Below are positions 45,081 to 53,766 of a stretch of 64,000 bases of DNA, in pieces (the first letter of the stretch is position 1; every line of letters starts with the position of its first letter). The translations under genes were made by a program, and so were the position numbers. This stretch comes from Arthrobacter alkaliphilus. Lineage in GTDB: Bacteria; Actinomycetota; Actinomycetes; Actinomycetales; Micrococcaceae. The DNA lies in NCBI RefSeq assembly GCF_021483235.1, contig NZ_JAKEEC010000003.1, positions 150,612-214,611 on the forward strand. Reading direction: 5' to 3'. The notes beneath the pieces are model-generated. The model was given only the letters and a program-made list of their open reading frames with translations, did no database searches and was not told the origin of the DNA.

Positions 45081-46232
45081 GTGCAGATTGATTTCGCTCC
45101 ATCCAGGCAGTCGACCCTGGGGGTGGAATGGGAGCTGGCGCTCGTCAACGCACGTACCGGCGAATTGGTCTCGGTGGCGAATGAGGTCCTGCGCGGCGTT
45201 GCCGCGGCCCATCCTGACCTGAACGAAGACGACGAGCATCCGCATATCAAGCGGGAATTGCTCCTGAATACCGTGGAACTCGTCACTGGCGTGTGCAACA
45301 CCGTCAAGGAAGCCAAGGAGGACCTGGCGCGCTCGCTGCAGGCCGTCAGGGAAGTCACGGACCCTATGGGCGTGGAGCTTTTCTGCGCTGGAAGCCATCC
45401 GTTCAGCCCGCCGCAGCTCCAGCCGGTCTCCGACAAAGAACGCTACGCCAAGCTGATCGACCGCACCCAGTGGTGGGGGCGGCAGATGGTCATCTACGGG
45501 GTCCACGTGCACGTCGGCCTGGACCGCAGGGACAAGGTGCTCCCCATCCTTGATGGCCTGGTCAACTACTTCCCCCATTTCCAGGCGTTGTCCGCGTCGA
45601 GCCCGTTCTGGGGCGGCGAAGACACCGGCTATGCGTCACAGCGCGCCCTCATGTTCCAACAGCTTCCCACTGCCGGATTGCCTTTCCAGTTCCCCGGCTG
45701 GGCCGAGTATGAGTCCTATGTCCAGGACATGTTCACCACAGGGGTGATCGACACCCTGTCTGAAATTCGCTGGGACGTCCGGCCGGTGCCGAACTTGGGA
45801 ACCATCGAGATGCGCATTTGCGACGGCCTGGCAACCCTCGAAGAAGTCGGCGCGGTTGCGGCACTGACTCAATGCCTGGTGGACGAGTTCTCCACGATCC
45901 TCGACAACGGCGGCAGCATTCCCACCATGCCGCCGTGGCATATCCAGGAAAACAAATGGCGCGCCGCCCGCTATGGCATGGAAGCGATCATCATCCTCGA
46001 CGCCGAAGGCAACGAACAGCTGGTCACCGAGCACTTGAAGGAAACGCTGCTGCGCCTGGCGCCGGTGGCTGAAAAGCTGGGTTGCGCGGCGGAACTGGCC
46101 GACGTCGAAAAAATCATCGCCCGCGGAGCCGGCTACCAGCGCCAGCGCCGCGTCGCCGCCCAGCACGACGGCGACCTTCGCGCGGTCGTCCAGGATCTGG
46201 TCGAGCAAATGCGGTCCGTCCCGACCGCCTAG
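45081..46232 (+). CDS. glutamate-cysteine ligase family 2 protein (YbdK-type carboxylate-amine ligase)
   Basis: 383 residues. STLGVEWELALVNARTGEL starts the ATP-grasp-like GCS2 fold; FCAGSHPFSPPQLQPVSDKERYAKLIDRTQWWGRQMVIYGVHVHVGLDRRDKVLPILDGLVNYFPHFQALSASSPFWGG and RPVPNLGTIEMRICDGLATLEEVGAVAALTQCLVD are the family signatures. These enzymes join glutamate to an amine; E. coli YbdK has weak activity with cysteine. In a mycothiol maker such as this, classic glutathione synthesis is not expected, so the product is unknown. GTG 45081 has GAGGGG 6 nt upstream. Confidence 0.9.
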   Translation: MQIDFAPSRQSTLGVEWELALVNARTGELVSVANEVLRGVAAAHPDLNEDDEHPHIKRELLLNTVELVTGVCNTVKEAKEDLARSLQAVREVTDPMGVELFCAGSHPFSPPQLQPVSDKERYAKLIDRTQWWGRQMVIYGVHVHVGLDRRDKVLPILDGLVNYFPHFQALSASSPFWGGEDTGYASQRALMFQQLPTAGLPFQFPGWAEYESYVQDMFTTGVIDTLSEIRWDVRPVPNLGTIEMRICDGLATLEEVGAVAALTQCLVDEFSTILDNGGSIPTMPPWHIQENKWRAARYGMEAIIILDAEGNEQLVTEHLKETLLRLAPVAEKLGCAAELADVEKIIARGAGYQRQRRVAAQHDGDLRAVVQDLVEQMRSVPTA

Positions 46233-46272
46233 CTGGACCCCCGGGGAACTGCGCCCGGCCGGGTTCCGGTCC

Positions 46273-47388
46273 TTAGACCGAAACCGTAGTCACCGGGAGG
46301 GAGGAATCCGGCGCGAACGCGACGCCGCTGGGGGCGATTCCCGCCATGATGAGCTGCGAGCCCAGCGCAGCAACCATGGCGCCATTGTCGGTGCACAGCG
46401 ACAGCGGCGGCACATGCAAGGTGATCCCGGCGGAGCTGCAGCGTTGTCCCGTCAGCTCACGAAGCCGGGAGTTCGCTGCCACGCCGCCGCCGAGCAGGAG
46501 ATCCGTGATGCCGTTCTCCTTGCAGGCCAGCACGGCCTTGGACGTGATGACGTCCACTACGGCTTCCTGGAATGCGGCGGCGATGTCGGCCACGGGAACC
46601 TCTTCGCCGCGTGCTTCGAACTGTTCAACACAGCGCGCGACGGCGGTCTTGAGCCCGCTGAAGGACCAATCGTAGCGATGGGGCCCCGGCTCCTCCGCGG
46701 TACCCATGTACTTTGGTTGCGTCAGGCCGCGCGGGAAGCGGATGGCCTTGGCGTTGCCTTGCTTGGCGAGTTTGTCGATGGCCGGCCCGCCCGGGTAGCC
46801 AAGGCCCAGGAGCCTCGCCACTTTGTCGTAAGCCTCGCCCGCGGCGTCGTCGATTGTGGAACCGAGCATTTCGACGTCGTCGGTGATGCTGCGGATGCGC
46901 AGGATTTCCGTGTGACCGCCGGACACCAGCAACGCTCCGAGGTTTTCCGGCAGCTGGCCGCCCCGGAGTCCGCCGCGGCCGCCGGTGCCGCCGTCGGCGT
47001 CTTTAAGGAGCCCGACGCCGACATGCGCCACCAGGTGGTTGATCGCGTAAAGCGGCTTGCCCGTGGCAATAGAGAGCGCCTTTGCCGCGCAGACACCCAC
47101 CATGAGCGCCCCCGCCAGCCCAGGTCCGGAGGTGACTGCGATGGCATCGATATCGTCAAGGGTCACCCCTGCCTCGTGCAAAGCCTCCTGCAGGGTGGGC
47201 ACAAAGGCATCGAGGTGCGCACGCGATGCGATCTCCGGAATGACACCGCCGAAGCGGACATGCTCATCCATCGAAGAGGACACCGTGTTGGTCAGCAAAG
47301 TAGTGCCCCGGACAATCCCGACGCCGGTTTCGTCGCAGGAGGACTCGATCCCCAGCACGAGCGGTTGAAGTGTGTTGGGCTGGTTCAT
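46273..47388 (-). CDS. tsaD: tRNA threonylcarbamoyladenosine (t6A37) transferase subunit
   Basis: 371 residues. It transfers threonylcarbamoyl to A37 of ANN-decoding tRNAs together with TsaB and Tsa[19 protein letters not shown] is the ASKHA start; [12 protein letters not shown] supplies the HxxxH metal ligands; [42 protein letters not shown] and [15 protein letters not shown] complete the family pattern. It is the last gene of alr-tsaE-tsaB-rimI-tsaD; its start overlaps the rimI stop by 4 nt. Confidence 0.97.
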   Translation of the reverse strand: MNQPNTLQPLVLGIESSCDETGVGIVRGTTLLTNTVSSSMDEHVRFGGVIPEIASRAHLDAFVPTLQEALHEAGVTLDDIDAIAVTSGPGLAGALMVGVCAAKALSIATGKPLYAINHLVAHVGVGLLKDADGGTGGRGGLRGGQLPENLGALLVSGGHTEILRIRSITDDVEMLGSTIDDAAGEAYDKVARLLGLGYPGGPAIDKLAKQGNAKAIRFPRGLTQPKYMGTAEEPGPHRYDWSFSGLKTAVARCVEQFEARGEEVPVADIAAAFQEAVVDVITSKAVLACKENGITDLLLGGGVAANSRLRELTGQRCSSAGITLHVPPLSLCTDNGAMVAALGSQLIMAGIAPSGVAFAPDSSLPVTTVSV

Positions 47389-47882
47389 GCCGGGGTTCCT
47401 TCAGTCAATGTCAGCCTCATGATGAGGGCGTCAGCGCCGTCCCGGTAGTAGCGACGACGGACGTGGATCTGCTCGAAGCCGAACCGTGTGTACAAAGCCT
47501 GCGCCCGTGGGTTGTCGGCACGGACCTCCAGGAGCACTTCCCAAGCGCCGCGCCGCCGGGCCTCCTCGATCAGTTCCGTGAGGATGGCCGAGCCGATTCC
47601 CTTGCCTTCGAACTCGGGAACGACGGCGATCGTCTGGACGTCCGCGATCGGCTCGATGCACATGAGCCCGGCGTAGGCCACAATCTGCCCACCGGCTTCG
47701 GCCACTACGTAGCGGCGGGTATCAACCTGGGCGAGTTCATCGAAGAACATCTGCATCGGCCATGCGTCCACGGGGAAGAGCCGGCGTTCCAAGAGTTCGA
47801 CGGCGGTGACGTCGTCGGCGGTCATGTCGCGCAAGGTCACGCCGCCGGGCGTGAACTGGTGCGACGGGTTCACAGTGTTCAC
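47385..47882 (-). CDS. rimI: ribosomal protein S18-alanine N-acetyltransferase
   Basis: 165 residues, a GNAT fold. [125 protein letters not shown] is the RimI pattern, with the acetyl-CoA loop EFEGKGIG. It acetylates the S18 N-terminus in E. coli. Placement between tsaB and tsaD is typical of Actinobacteria. It overlaps both neighbours by 4 nt. Confidence 0.93.
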   Translation of the reverse strand: MNTVNPSHQFTPGGVTLRDMTADDVTAVELLERRLFPVDAWPMQMFFDELAQVDTRRYVVAEAGGQIVAYAGLMCIEPIADVQTIAVVPEFEGKGIGSAILTELIEEARRRGAWEVLLEVRADNPRAQALYTRFGFEQIHVRRRYYRDGADALIMRLTLTEGTPA

Positions 47883-48550
47883 AGGGCACGCTTCCTGGGA
47901 CCGGGCACTTGCGCATCGGATTCCCGCAAATAGAGCGGGGTGGAATCCGGCAGTTCCACCCCTGCTGCAAGGAGGGCCAAGGCGAACTGGCCCAGCGAGG
48001 CGGCGTCAGGCTGGGTGGTGCTGAATTCTCCGTTTGCGTTCACGACGTCCGCGTAGATGCCGCCACCGGCACCGAAGACCGGGAGATCGGGCAACTCAGA
48101 GGCGAAACCGACGTGCGGACCGTCCACGAGTTGCGGGAGCTGGCCGTCCTTGAGCGTGTAGCGCGCCCAGTAAACCTCCTTGCGGCGCGCATCCGTGGCC
48201 ACGAGGAACTCGGGCTTCGCTTCCGTTGACTCGGCCACTTCCAAAGCAATGGCATCCAAGCTCATGAGGCCGAAGAGCGGCTTGTTCCAGGCGAATGCCA
48301 AGGTGCGGGCCGTCGCAATCCCTGAACGCAGGCCCGTGAACGGCCCAGGTCCGACTCCAGTGACAATGAGGTCGATGTCGGCCGCGCTCACACCGGCGTC
48401 GCAGAGGAGTTTATCAATGCCGGGGGCCAGGACCTCGGCGTGGCTGCGGGTATCCTCCGTGGCGAAGGACTCCACCACGCCTTCCATGGCATCGTCAGAG
48501 ATAAGTGCCGCACTTGCCACGGCCGAAGTATCTATGGCCAAGATCAGCAT
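47879..48550 (-). CDS. tsaB: t6A37 synthesis partner protein
   Basis: 223 residues. MLILAIDTSAVASAALISDD is the ASKHA-like start; LLCDAGVSAADIDLIVTGVGPGPFTGLRSGIATARTLAFAWNKPLFGLMSLDAIALEV is the TsaB signature. It dimerises with TsaD and is not itself catalytic. ATG 48550 shares bases with the tsaE stop (TGATG), giving translational coupling. The rimI start overlaps its end. Confidence 0.94.
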   Translation of the reverse strand: MLILAIDTSAVASAALISDDAMEGVVESFATEDTRSHAEVLAPGIDKLLCDAGVSAADIDLIVTGVGPGPFTGLRSGIATARTLAFAWNKPLFGLMSLDAIALEVAESTEAKPEFLVATDARRKEVYWARYTLKDGQLPQLVDGPHVGFASELPDLPVFGAGGGIYADVVNANGEFSTTQPDAASLGQFALALLAAGVELPDSTPLYLRESDAQVPGPRKRAL

Positions 48551-49125
48551 CAGGCGTTCTCCTCCAGTATTTCGGGGATGGCGTTCCAACGCGGGCCAAA
48601 GCCGCGGAAAACGATGGTGCGCGGTTCGTCGTCGTCCTCCGGATCGAAATCCAGAACGGCGTCCTGGGCGGTGGTAGCACTGGCGACGGACCCATCCGCG
48701 CCGCCCACCGTCCGGTGCATCTCGATGTCCAGGCGGCTATCCGAAAGGTGTTCCACGCGCTCGCGCCCCCACTCCACCACCGTCACGGAGTTGTCCATGG
48801 TGTTTTCGAGGTCGATGTCGTCGATCTCCGCGGCGGACGCCAGCCGGTAGGCATCAACGTGGACCAGATCGGGACCGCCCGGCCGCGGACCGTCCGGCAG
48901 GTTTGGGTGGATGCGTACCAGGACAAACGTGGGTGAGATGACGCCGGCACGGACGCCCAGTCCTTCGCCGAGCCCCTGCGTGAAGGTGGTCTTGCCGGCA
49001 CCGAGTTCGCCTGTCAGGACCAGCAGGTCGCCCGGCTCAAGAACCCCGGCGAGCGCCGAGCCCAAAGCGTGTGTCTGCTCCGCCGTCGCGACCTTGACGG
49101 TGCGTTCCCACAAGGCTTCGCTCAC
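48550..49125 (-). CDS. tsaE: t6A37 synthesis ATPase
   Basis: 191 residues. The P-loop is VLTGELGAGKTTFTQGLGEGLGVRAGVISPTFVLVRIHP, and DLVHVDAYRLASAAEIDDIDLENTMDNSVTVVEWGRERVEHLSDSRLDIEM is the family Walker-B-like and WGE region. It provides ATP hydrolysis to the TsaBD complex. The start overlaps alr by 4 nt and the stop overlaps tsaB. The C-terminal acidic tail (DFDPEDDDEPRTIVFRGFGP) extends beyond the minimal fold. Confidence 0.94.
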   Translation of the reverse strand: MSEALWERTVKVATAEQTHALGSALAGVLEPGDLLVLTGELGAGKTTFTQGLGEGLGVRAGVISPTFVLVRIHPNLPDGPRPGGPDLVHVDAYRLASAAEIDDIDLENTMDNSVTVVEWGRERVEHLSDSRLDIEMHRTVGGADGSVASATTAQDAVLDFDPEDDDEPRTIVFRGFGPRWNAIPEILEENA

Positions 49126-50327
49126 CGGGCATCCGCCCCAGGGGTCTCGTTGACGTAGATGCGGGGCACGCGGGGGCTGATGCGGCTGACAATCTCGTAG
49201 TTGTTGGTTCCGGCAGCGGCGGCCCAGTCGTCCGCCGTCGGGCCGCCGTCGGCGCCGTCACCGAACATGACGGCTTCGGCGCCCAGCCAGCCGGACGCGT
49301 CCGTCACCGAGTTCCCAAGGTCGATGACCATCTGATCCATCGCGATCCTGCCTACCACGGGGTAGTTGAGTCCGTTGACCCGCACCGGTCCGCCCGTGGC
49401 GACGCGCGGCACACCGTCGGCGTAACCGAGCGGGATCAGGCCCAAGGCACTCTCGCTGGGAGTGCGGTAGGTGAGTCCGTAGGACACCCCTTGGCCTTCG
49501 GGGACGCGCTTGCAGTTGGAAACGAGGGTGCGGACCGTCATGGCGGGGCGGAGTCCAAGTTCCGCGGAGGGCTGGCCTTCGAAAGGAGACAGACCGTAAA
49601 GACCGAGTCCCACGCGGACGAGGTCAAAATGGGCATCCGGGCGCGAGAGCGTCGCGGGAGTGTTTGCCAGGTGCCGGACCTCGGTGTCTACTCCGGCATC
49701 CTCGGCCACGGCGATCGCTTCCCTGAAGGCTGCCAACTGCTCATCGGTCTCCGGCCGGTGGGGTTCATCCGCGACCGCGAGGTGCGAGAAGATGCCCACC
49801 ACGCGCAGGAGCCCCTGGTCCTGGTACTCCATGGCCTGGCCCACCACGCTGTCCCATTGGGCCATGGTGGAGCCGTTGCGGCCCAGGCCGGTATCGACCT
49901 TGAGGTGGATGCGGGCCGGCCGCTCCTGTTCGCGTGCCGCCGCGACCACGGCGTCCAGCTCCCAGCCCGAAATCCCGACGTCGACGCCGGCGGCAACGGC
50001 CGCCTGGAAGTTGCTTTGGGTGGTGTGCAACCAAGCGAGCATGGGGGCGTCAATCCCGGCGGCCCGTAGCACCAAGGCCTCCGAAATATGGGCAACGCCA
50101 AGCCATCGGGCGCCGGCTTCCAGGGCCGCCCGCGCTACCTGCACCGCGCCGTGCCCGTAGGCGTCGGCCTTGACCACGGCCATGACGTTTGCGGGCGACG
50201 CGATGGCCACGAATCGGCGTACGTTGTGCCGGATGGCATCCAGGTCAATGATGGCTGATCGTTCGAGGACCGTTGCCGAACCCGCTCTCGTGGAGGGCTC
50301 GAACCTGGCAGCTGCTTCGTAAGTCAC
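49122..50327 (-). CDS. alr: alanine racemase
   Basis: 401 residues, PLP enzyme. It makes D-alanine for peptidoglycan. IDLDAIRHNVRRFVAIASPANVMAVVKADAYGHGAVQVARAAL includes the PLP lysine in VKADAYGHG; RIHLKVDTGLGRNG, VRVGLGLYG, GVSYGLTYRTPSE (catalytic Tyr) and PLGYADGVPR are present. GTG 50327 begins the protein at VTYEAAARF; GTG 50333 two codons earlier is also possible, and no clear ribosome site is seen, so the mRNA may be leaderless. It heads the operon with the tsa genes. Confidence 0.95.
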   Translation of the reverse strand: MTYEAAARFEPSTRAGSATVLERSAIIDLDAIRHNVRRFVAIASPANVMAVVKADAYGHGAVQVARAALEAGARWLGVAHISEALVLRAAGIDAPMLAWLHTTQSNFQAAVAAGVDVGISGWELDAVVAAAREQERPARIHLKVDTGLGRNGSTMAQWDSVVGQAMEYQDQGLLRVVGIFSHLAVADEPHRPETDEQLAAFREAIAVAEDAGVDTEVRHLANTPATLSRPDAHFDLVRVGLGLYGLSPFEGQPSAELGLRPAMTVRTLVSNCKRVPEGQGVSYGLTYRTPSESALGLIPLGYADGVPRVATGGPVRVNGLNYPVVGRIAMDQMVIDLGNSVTDASGWLGAEAVMFGDGADGGPTADDWAAAAGTNNYEIVSRISPRVPRIYVNETPGADAR

Positions 50328-50386
50328 CCTCACGATTCTAGTGCCGCGACGGCCTGCGGGTTGTCCGGCCGGATGAGCCCCCCCGC

Positions 50387-51487
50387 TCAGGCGTCGGAGT
50401 TGTGGGCGATCGTGGCAGCTGCCCGACGTTGGGCTCCAGGCGGAACATCCGCCACAATGTCCTCGAGGAAAGCGAACCGCCTGAGCCACTGGCTGGATTG
50501 CCGCTCCCTCCGGGCGTTGGCCCGGTGCCACCAATCGGCGATGTCACCCCATCCAGGCGCAGCCAACGAGCCACCGACTTCCTGCACCGCGAGCGCGGCA
50601 CAGAGATTGGCAAAACGGAGCCGGTCCCCCAAAGGCCACCCGGCCAGGCTGCCCATCACAAAGGCCGCACCGAAGCAGTCACCCGCTCCCGTGGGGTCGT
50701 ACGCCGTTACCGGAAGGGAAGGTACCCATTCCTCCTCCCCGGTTTCGGAATCCACGGCCATGGCTCCCTGGGATCCCAGCGTCACCACAGCCACCGGAAC
50801 GCGGTCGGCAAGGGTGTAGAGCGCAGACCAGGGGTTGTCCTTCCCGGTGAAGGCCATTGCTTCGCGTTGGTTCGGCATGAAGGCGTGGAAGTTGCTGAGC
50901 TGGTCGAGCCGCTTGGACGACCACTCTCCCGTTGGATCCCATCCGGCGTCGCCGAAGAGTTTGATTCCGGCCTTCCTCGCTGCAAGCATCCAAGGCTCCG
51001 GCTCCTCACCCAGGTCCGCGATGGCGGCGAGCGCCTTGGGCGGATCACCAATCAGCTCGGAGGCGCTCACGGGCGACGGGTGTCCGTGGGTGACCAGGGA
51101 ACGGTCCTGGTCCACGCACAAGGAGACAGTGACCGGAGAGTGCCAGCCTTCGAACCGCCTGGACAGGGAAAGGTCAACATGCTCCTGGCTTTCCAGGATC
51201 CGCCAGTTGAAGTCCCCGTATCCGTCATCCCCGAAGGCCGCGGCGAGGCTGGTCCGCAGGCCAAGCCGGGCAGCCGCGATGGCTTGGTTGGCCACGCCGC
51301 CGGGGCAGCTTCCCATCCCTTGGCTCCAAACTTCGGTCCCGGGTTCCGGGCTGCGGTCCAGTCCGGTGAAGATGATGTCCTGGAATACGGTCCCTGTCAG
51401 CAGGAGATCGCAGTCGGAACCGTCCCCTGCTCCCGGACTTCGCACCGCGGCGAGGGGATCGAATCCAATCCTGGGGATTGCGTCCAT
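50387..51487 (-). CDS. PfkB-family carbohydrate kinase
   Basis: 366 residues. CDLLLTGTVFQDIIFTGLDRSPEPGTEVWSQGMGSCPGGVANQAIAAARLGLRTSLAAAFGDDGYGD is the ribokinase-like start, and the catalytic signature is VTAYDPTGAGDCFGAAFVMGSLAG. It phosphorylates an unknown sugar. The C-terminus adds about 40 residues rich in Arg (WWHRANARRERQSSQWLRRFAF) after the usual end. No catabolic partner lies beside it, so the substrate cannot be assigned. ATG 51487 lacks a ribosome site, so leaderless translation is possible. Confidence 0.88.
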   Translation of the reverse strand: MDAIPRIGFDPLAAVRSPGAGDGSDCDLLLTGTVFQDIIFTGLDRSPEPGTEVWSQGMGSCPGGVANQAIAAARLGLRTSLAAAFGDDGYGDFNWRILESQEHVDLSLSRRFEGWHSPVTVSLCVDQDRSLVTHGHPSPVSASELIGDPPKALAAIADLGEEPEPWMLAARKAGIKLFGDAGWDPTGEWSSKRLDQLSNFHAFMPNQREAMAFTGKDNPWSALYTLADRVPVAVVTLGSQGAMAVDSETGEEEWVPSLPVTAYDPTGAGDCFGAAFVMGSLAGWPLGDRLRFANLCAALAVQEVGGSLAAPGWGDIADWWHRANARRERQSSQWLRRFAFLEDIVADVPPGAQRRAAATIAHNSDA

Positions 51488-51588
51488 GCACGGCAGACTA
51501 CGCTGTGGCCTAGTGTGTGCAAAGGCCTTTCCTGCCGAGCCCCCCTGGCGCGGAAAGCAAGGCCCGCGGCCGAGCCGGGTGCGGCCGG

Positions 51589-52107
51589 CTACAGTTCCCG
51601 GTACATGACATGCAGTCCCACGTAGCCGAAGTTCGGATGCCGGAAGGCTTCGGGAATTGTCGCCAGGATGCGGAAGCCCATCGACTGCCAAAGGCCTGCC
51701 GCGCGGACGTTGCTTTCGACGACGGCGTTGAATTGCATGGCCCTGAAGCCGGCGTCCCGGGCGGCTCCCAGCGAATAAGCGCACAGCGCCCTCGCGATCC
51801 CCTGCCCGCCGTGGTCGGCGTGGACCATGTATCCCGCATTGGCAACATGGCTTCCGCCGCCACCCTGGTTGGCGTGCAGTTCACCGGTACCCAGCACCTC
51901 GCCGTCGCGCACTGCCACAAAAGTCTGGCCGGGCGCATCCTTGAACCATTTACTCCGTGCCGCCTCTTCGGACGTGTCCCGGTCCCACGTGAAAGTCTCC
52001 CCCGCCCGGATCACGGGCTCCAAGACGACCCAAATCCCCGGCCAGTCGCCTGCCCGGGCGGGTCGGATCTCGTAATCTGCGGCCGTGTCGATGTTTGAAT
52101 CACTCAC
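51589..52107 (-). CDS. GNAT-family N-acetyltransferase
   Basis: 172 residues. ADYEIRPARAGDWPGIWVVLEPVIRAGETFTWDRDTSEEAARSKWF is the typical start of the PhosphinothricinAT/YncA-like branch; VADAGYMV-type AHVANAGYMVHADHGGQGIARALCAYSLGAARDAGFRAMQFNAVVESNVRAAGLWQSMGF is the acetyl-CoA fold (GGQGIA loop). Substrate is unknown. It lies between the kinase and the divergent mshA. Confidence 0.88.
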   Translation of the reverse strand: MSDSNIDTAADYEIRPARAGDWPGIWVVLEPVIRAGETFTWDRDTSEEAARSKWFKDAPGQTFVAVRDGEVLGTGELHANQGGGGSHVANAGYMVHADHGGQGIARALCAYSLGAARDAGFRAMQFNAVVESNVRAAGLWQSMGFRILATIPEAFRHPNFGYVGLHVMYREL

Positions 52108-52257
52108 GCTCGCTACGGTAGCAGCCGTTCGTGCGCCGGCAGCCGGGCTGCACCGCTACCGCTGGCAGGAGTAGTGTTTTCGCTGAGACGCAGAGGAAGT
52201 TGCGCCCCGCGCGGCTTTGAATCGGTTGTTGAATTGCGTTGGATACAGGAGGTAGGC

Positions 52258-53502
52258 GTGTCGTTGATCCGTCGCGTGGCCTTCCTGTCCCTCCATACCT
52301 CGCCCATGGAGCAACCCGGCTCGGGCGATGCCGGCGGCATGAATGTCTACGTCAGGGCCCTTGCCATGGCGCTTGCCGATCTCGGCGTGGAAGTGGAAAT
52401 CTTCACACGCGCGACGTCGGCCAGCCAGCCCGCCGTCGAACATCCCGGTCCCGGCGTCTGTGTCCACAATGTCCTGGCCGGGCCCCCACGGAAGCTGCCC
52501 AAAGAGGAACTTCCCGAGCTCCTCCACGCCATGGTTGCCGAAATCGAGAAGATCCGGCAGCGCCAGCCTCATGGCCGGTACGACGCCATCCATTCGCACT
52601 ACTGGGTGTCCGGCGTGGCCGGGCTGGAACTCGCCGAGCTGTGGAATGTTCCGCTGATCCACACGATGCACACCATGGCCAAGGTCAAGAACCTGGTGCT
52701 CGAATCAGGTGAGCGCCCCGAACCGCGGCGTCGGGAGGAAGGCGAACAGCGGATTGTGGATGGGGCCACGCGCCTCGTGGCCAACACTCCGGCCGAAGCC
52801 CAGGAACTCGTTTCGCACTACGACGCCGACTTCGACCACATCGACGTCGCTCCCCCGGGCGTTGACTTGACCGTGTTCACTCCGGCGTTCCGGGCCAGGT
52901 CACGAGCCGAGCATGGCGTGCGGCCCGGGAGTTTCCACTTGCTGTTCGCCGGACGCATCCAGCGGCTCAAAGGCCCGCAAATATTCGTCGAAGCCGCAGG
53001 CATCCTCCGCAAGAGGCGCCCGGACATCGACCTCCAACTGACGATTCTGGGGGCCTTGAGCGGAGCCAAGGACTTCAATCTGCAGTCCTTCATCACGGGG
53101 GCGGGCCTGGACGACGTCGTAACGCACCGTGCGCCGGTCAAGGCGCCGAAGCTGGCCAGCTGGTTCCGATCCGCCGACGTCGTCCTGATGCCCTCCTTCA
53201 GCGAATCGTTCGGGCTGGTTGCCCTCGAGGCACAGGCCTGCGGCACTCCGGTGGTTGCCACCAACGTGGGTGGGTTGTCCCGCGCTGTTGCCAACGGACG
53301 GACGGGCATTTTGGTTGACGGCCACGACCCCGCCCGCTGGGCGGACGCCATCGAAGCCCTGCACGACGATCCACACACCCGCGAAGACATGGGCCGTGCC
53401 GCGGCCGTGCACGCGGAAGCCTTCGGCTGGCACAGGACAGCGGCCATCGCGCTCGAGAGCTACCGCGAAGCCGTCAGCGCGGTCTTGGTCCGCCCAAGCT
53501 AA
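52258..53502 (+). CDS. mshA: D-inositol-3-phosphate glycosyltransferase, mycothiol synthesis
   Basis: 414 residues, GT4 (GT-B). It joins GlcNAc from UDP-GlcNAc to inositol-phosphate in the first mycothiol step. VAFLSLHTSPMEQPGSGDAGGMNVYVRALAMALADLGVEVEIFTR is the MshA start; YDAIHSHYWVSGVAGLELA, PPGVDLTVFTP, LLFAGRIQRLKGPQIFVEAAGIL and MPSFSESFGLVALEAQACGTPVVATNVGGL (E-x7-E motif) follow. GTG 52258 follows AGGAGG at 5 nt. ino1, encoded at 57 kb, makes the inositol phosphate. A tandem-repeat array begins 6 nt after its stop. Confidence 0.93.
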   Translation: MSLIRRVAFLSLHTSPMEQPGSGDAGGMNVYVRALAMALADLGVEVEIFTRATSASQPAVEHPGPGVCVHNVLAGPPRKLPKEELPELLHAMVAEIEKIRQRQPHGRYDAIHSHYWVSGVAGLELAELWNVPLIHTMHTMAKVKNLVLESGERPEPRRREEGEQRIVDGATRLVANTPAEAQELVSHYDADFDHIDVAPPGVDLTVFTPAFRARSRAEHGVRPGSFHLLFAGRIQRLKGPQIFVEAAGILRKRRPDIDLQLTILGALSGAKDFNLQSFITGAGLDDVVTHRAPVKAPKLASWFRSADVVLMPSFSESFGLVALEAQACGTPVVATNVGGLSRAVANGRTGILVDGHDPARWADAIEALHDDPHTREDMGRAAAVHAEAFGWHRTAAIALESYREAVSAVLVRPS

Positions 53503-53507
53503 ACCCC

Positions 53508-53706
53508 GGTCACCTCTGGGCCCCTCCCCGACGACGCCCGGTCACCTCTGGTCCCCCTCCCGACGACCCCCGGTCACCTATAGGCCCCCTCCCGCCAACG
53601 CCCGGTCACCTATGACGGCCAGCCCCCAAACCCCCGGTCACCTCTCGGCCCCCTCCCGGCGACCCCCGGTCACCTATAACGGCAAACCCCCAAACCCTCG
53701 GTCACC
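53508..53706. repeat. 32-bp tandem repeat array A
   Basis: Seven GGTCACC cores start at 53508, 53540, 53572, 53604, 53636, 53668 and 53700: exactly 32 bp apart each time. The remainder of the units comes in two types. One is CTNNGGCCCCCTCCCG-like; the other, in units 4 and 6, is TATNACGGC...CCCCCAAACC. It fills the gap between mshA and fhs. Cores are not long enough for a CRISPR repeat and spacers are similar to each other. Confidence 0.93.
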
Positions 53707-53766
53707 TACGGGGACACGACTGATAGATTGTCGCGAACAGTGTTCCGCACGGAGTTGAGGACGAGG

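Noticed and set aside
53508..53706. CRISPR array
   Set aside because: Unit cores are only about 10 bp and the spacers resemble each other in two types. Period is 32 bp in total, too short for repeat plus spacer, and no cas gene is near.
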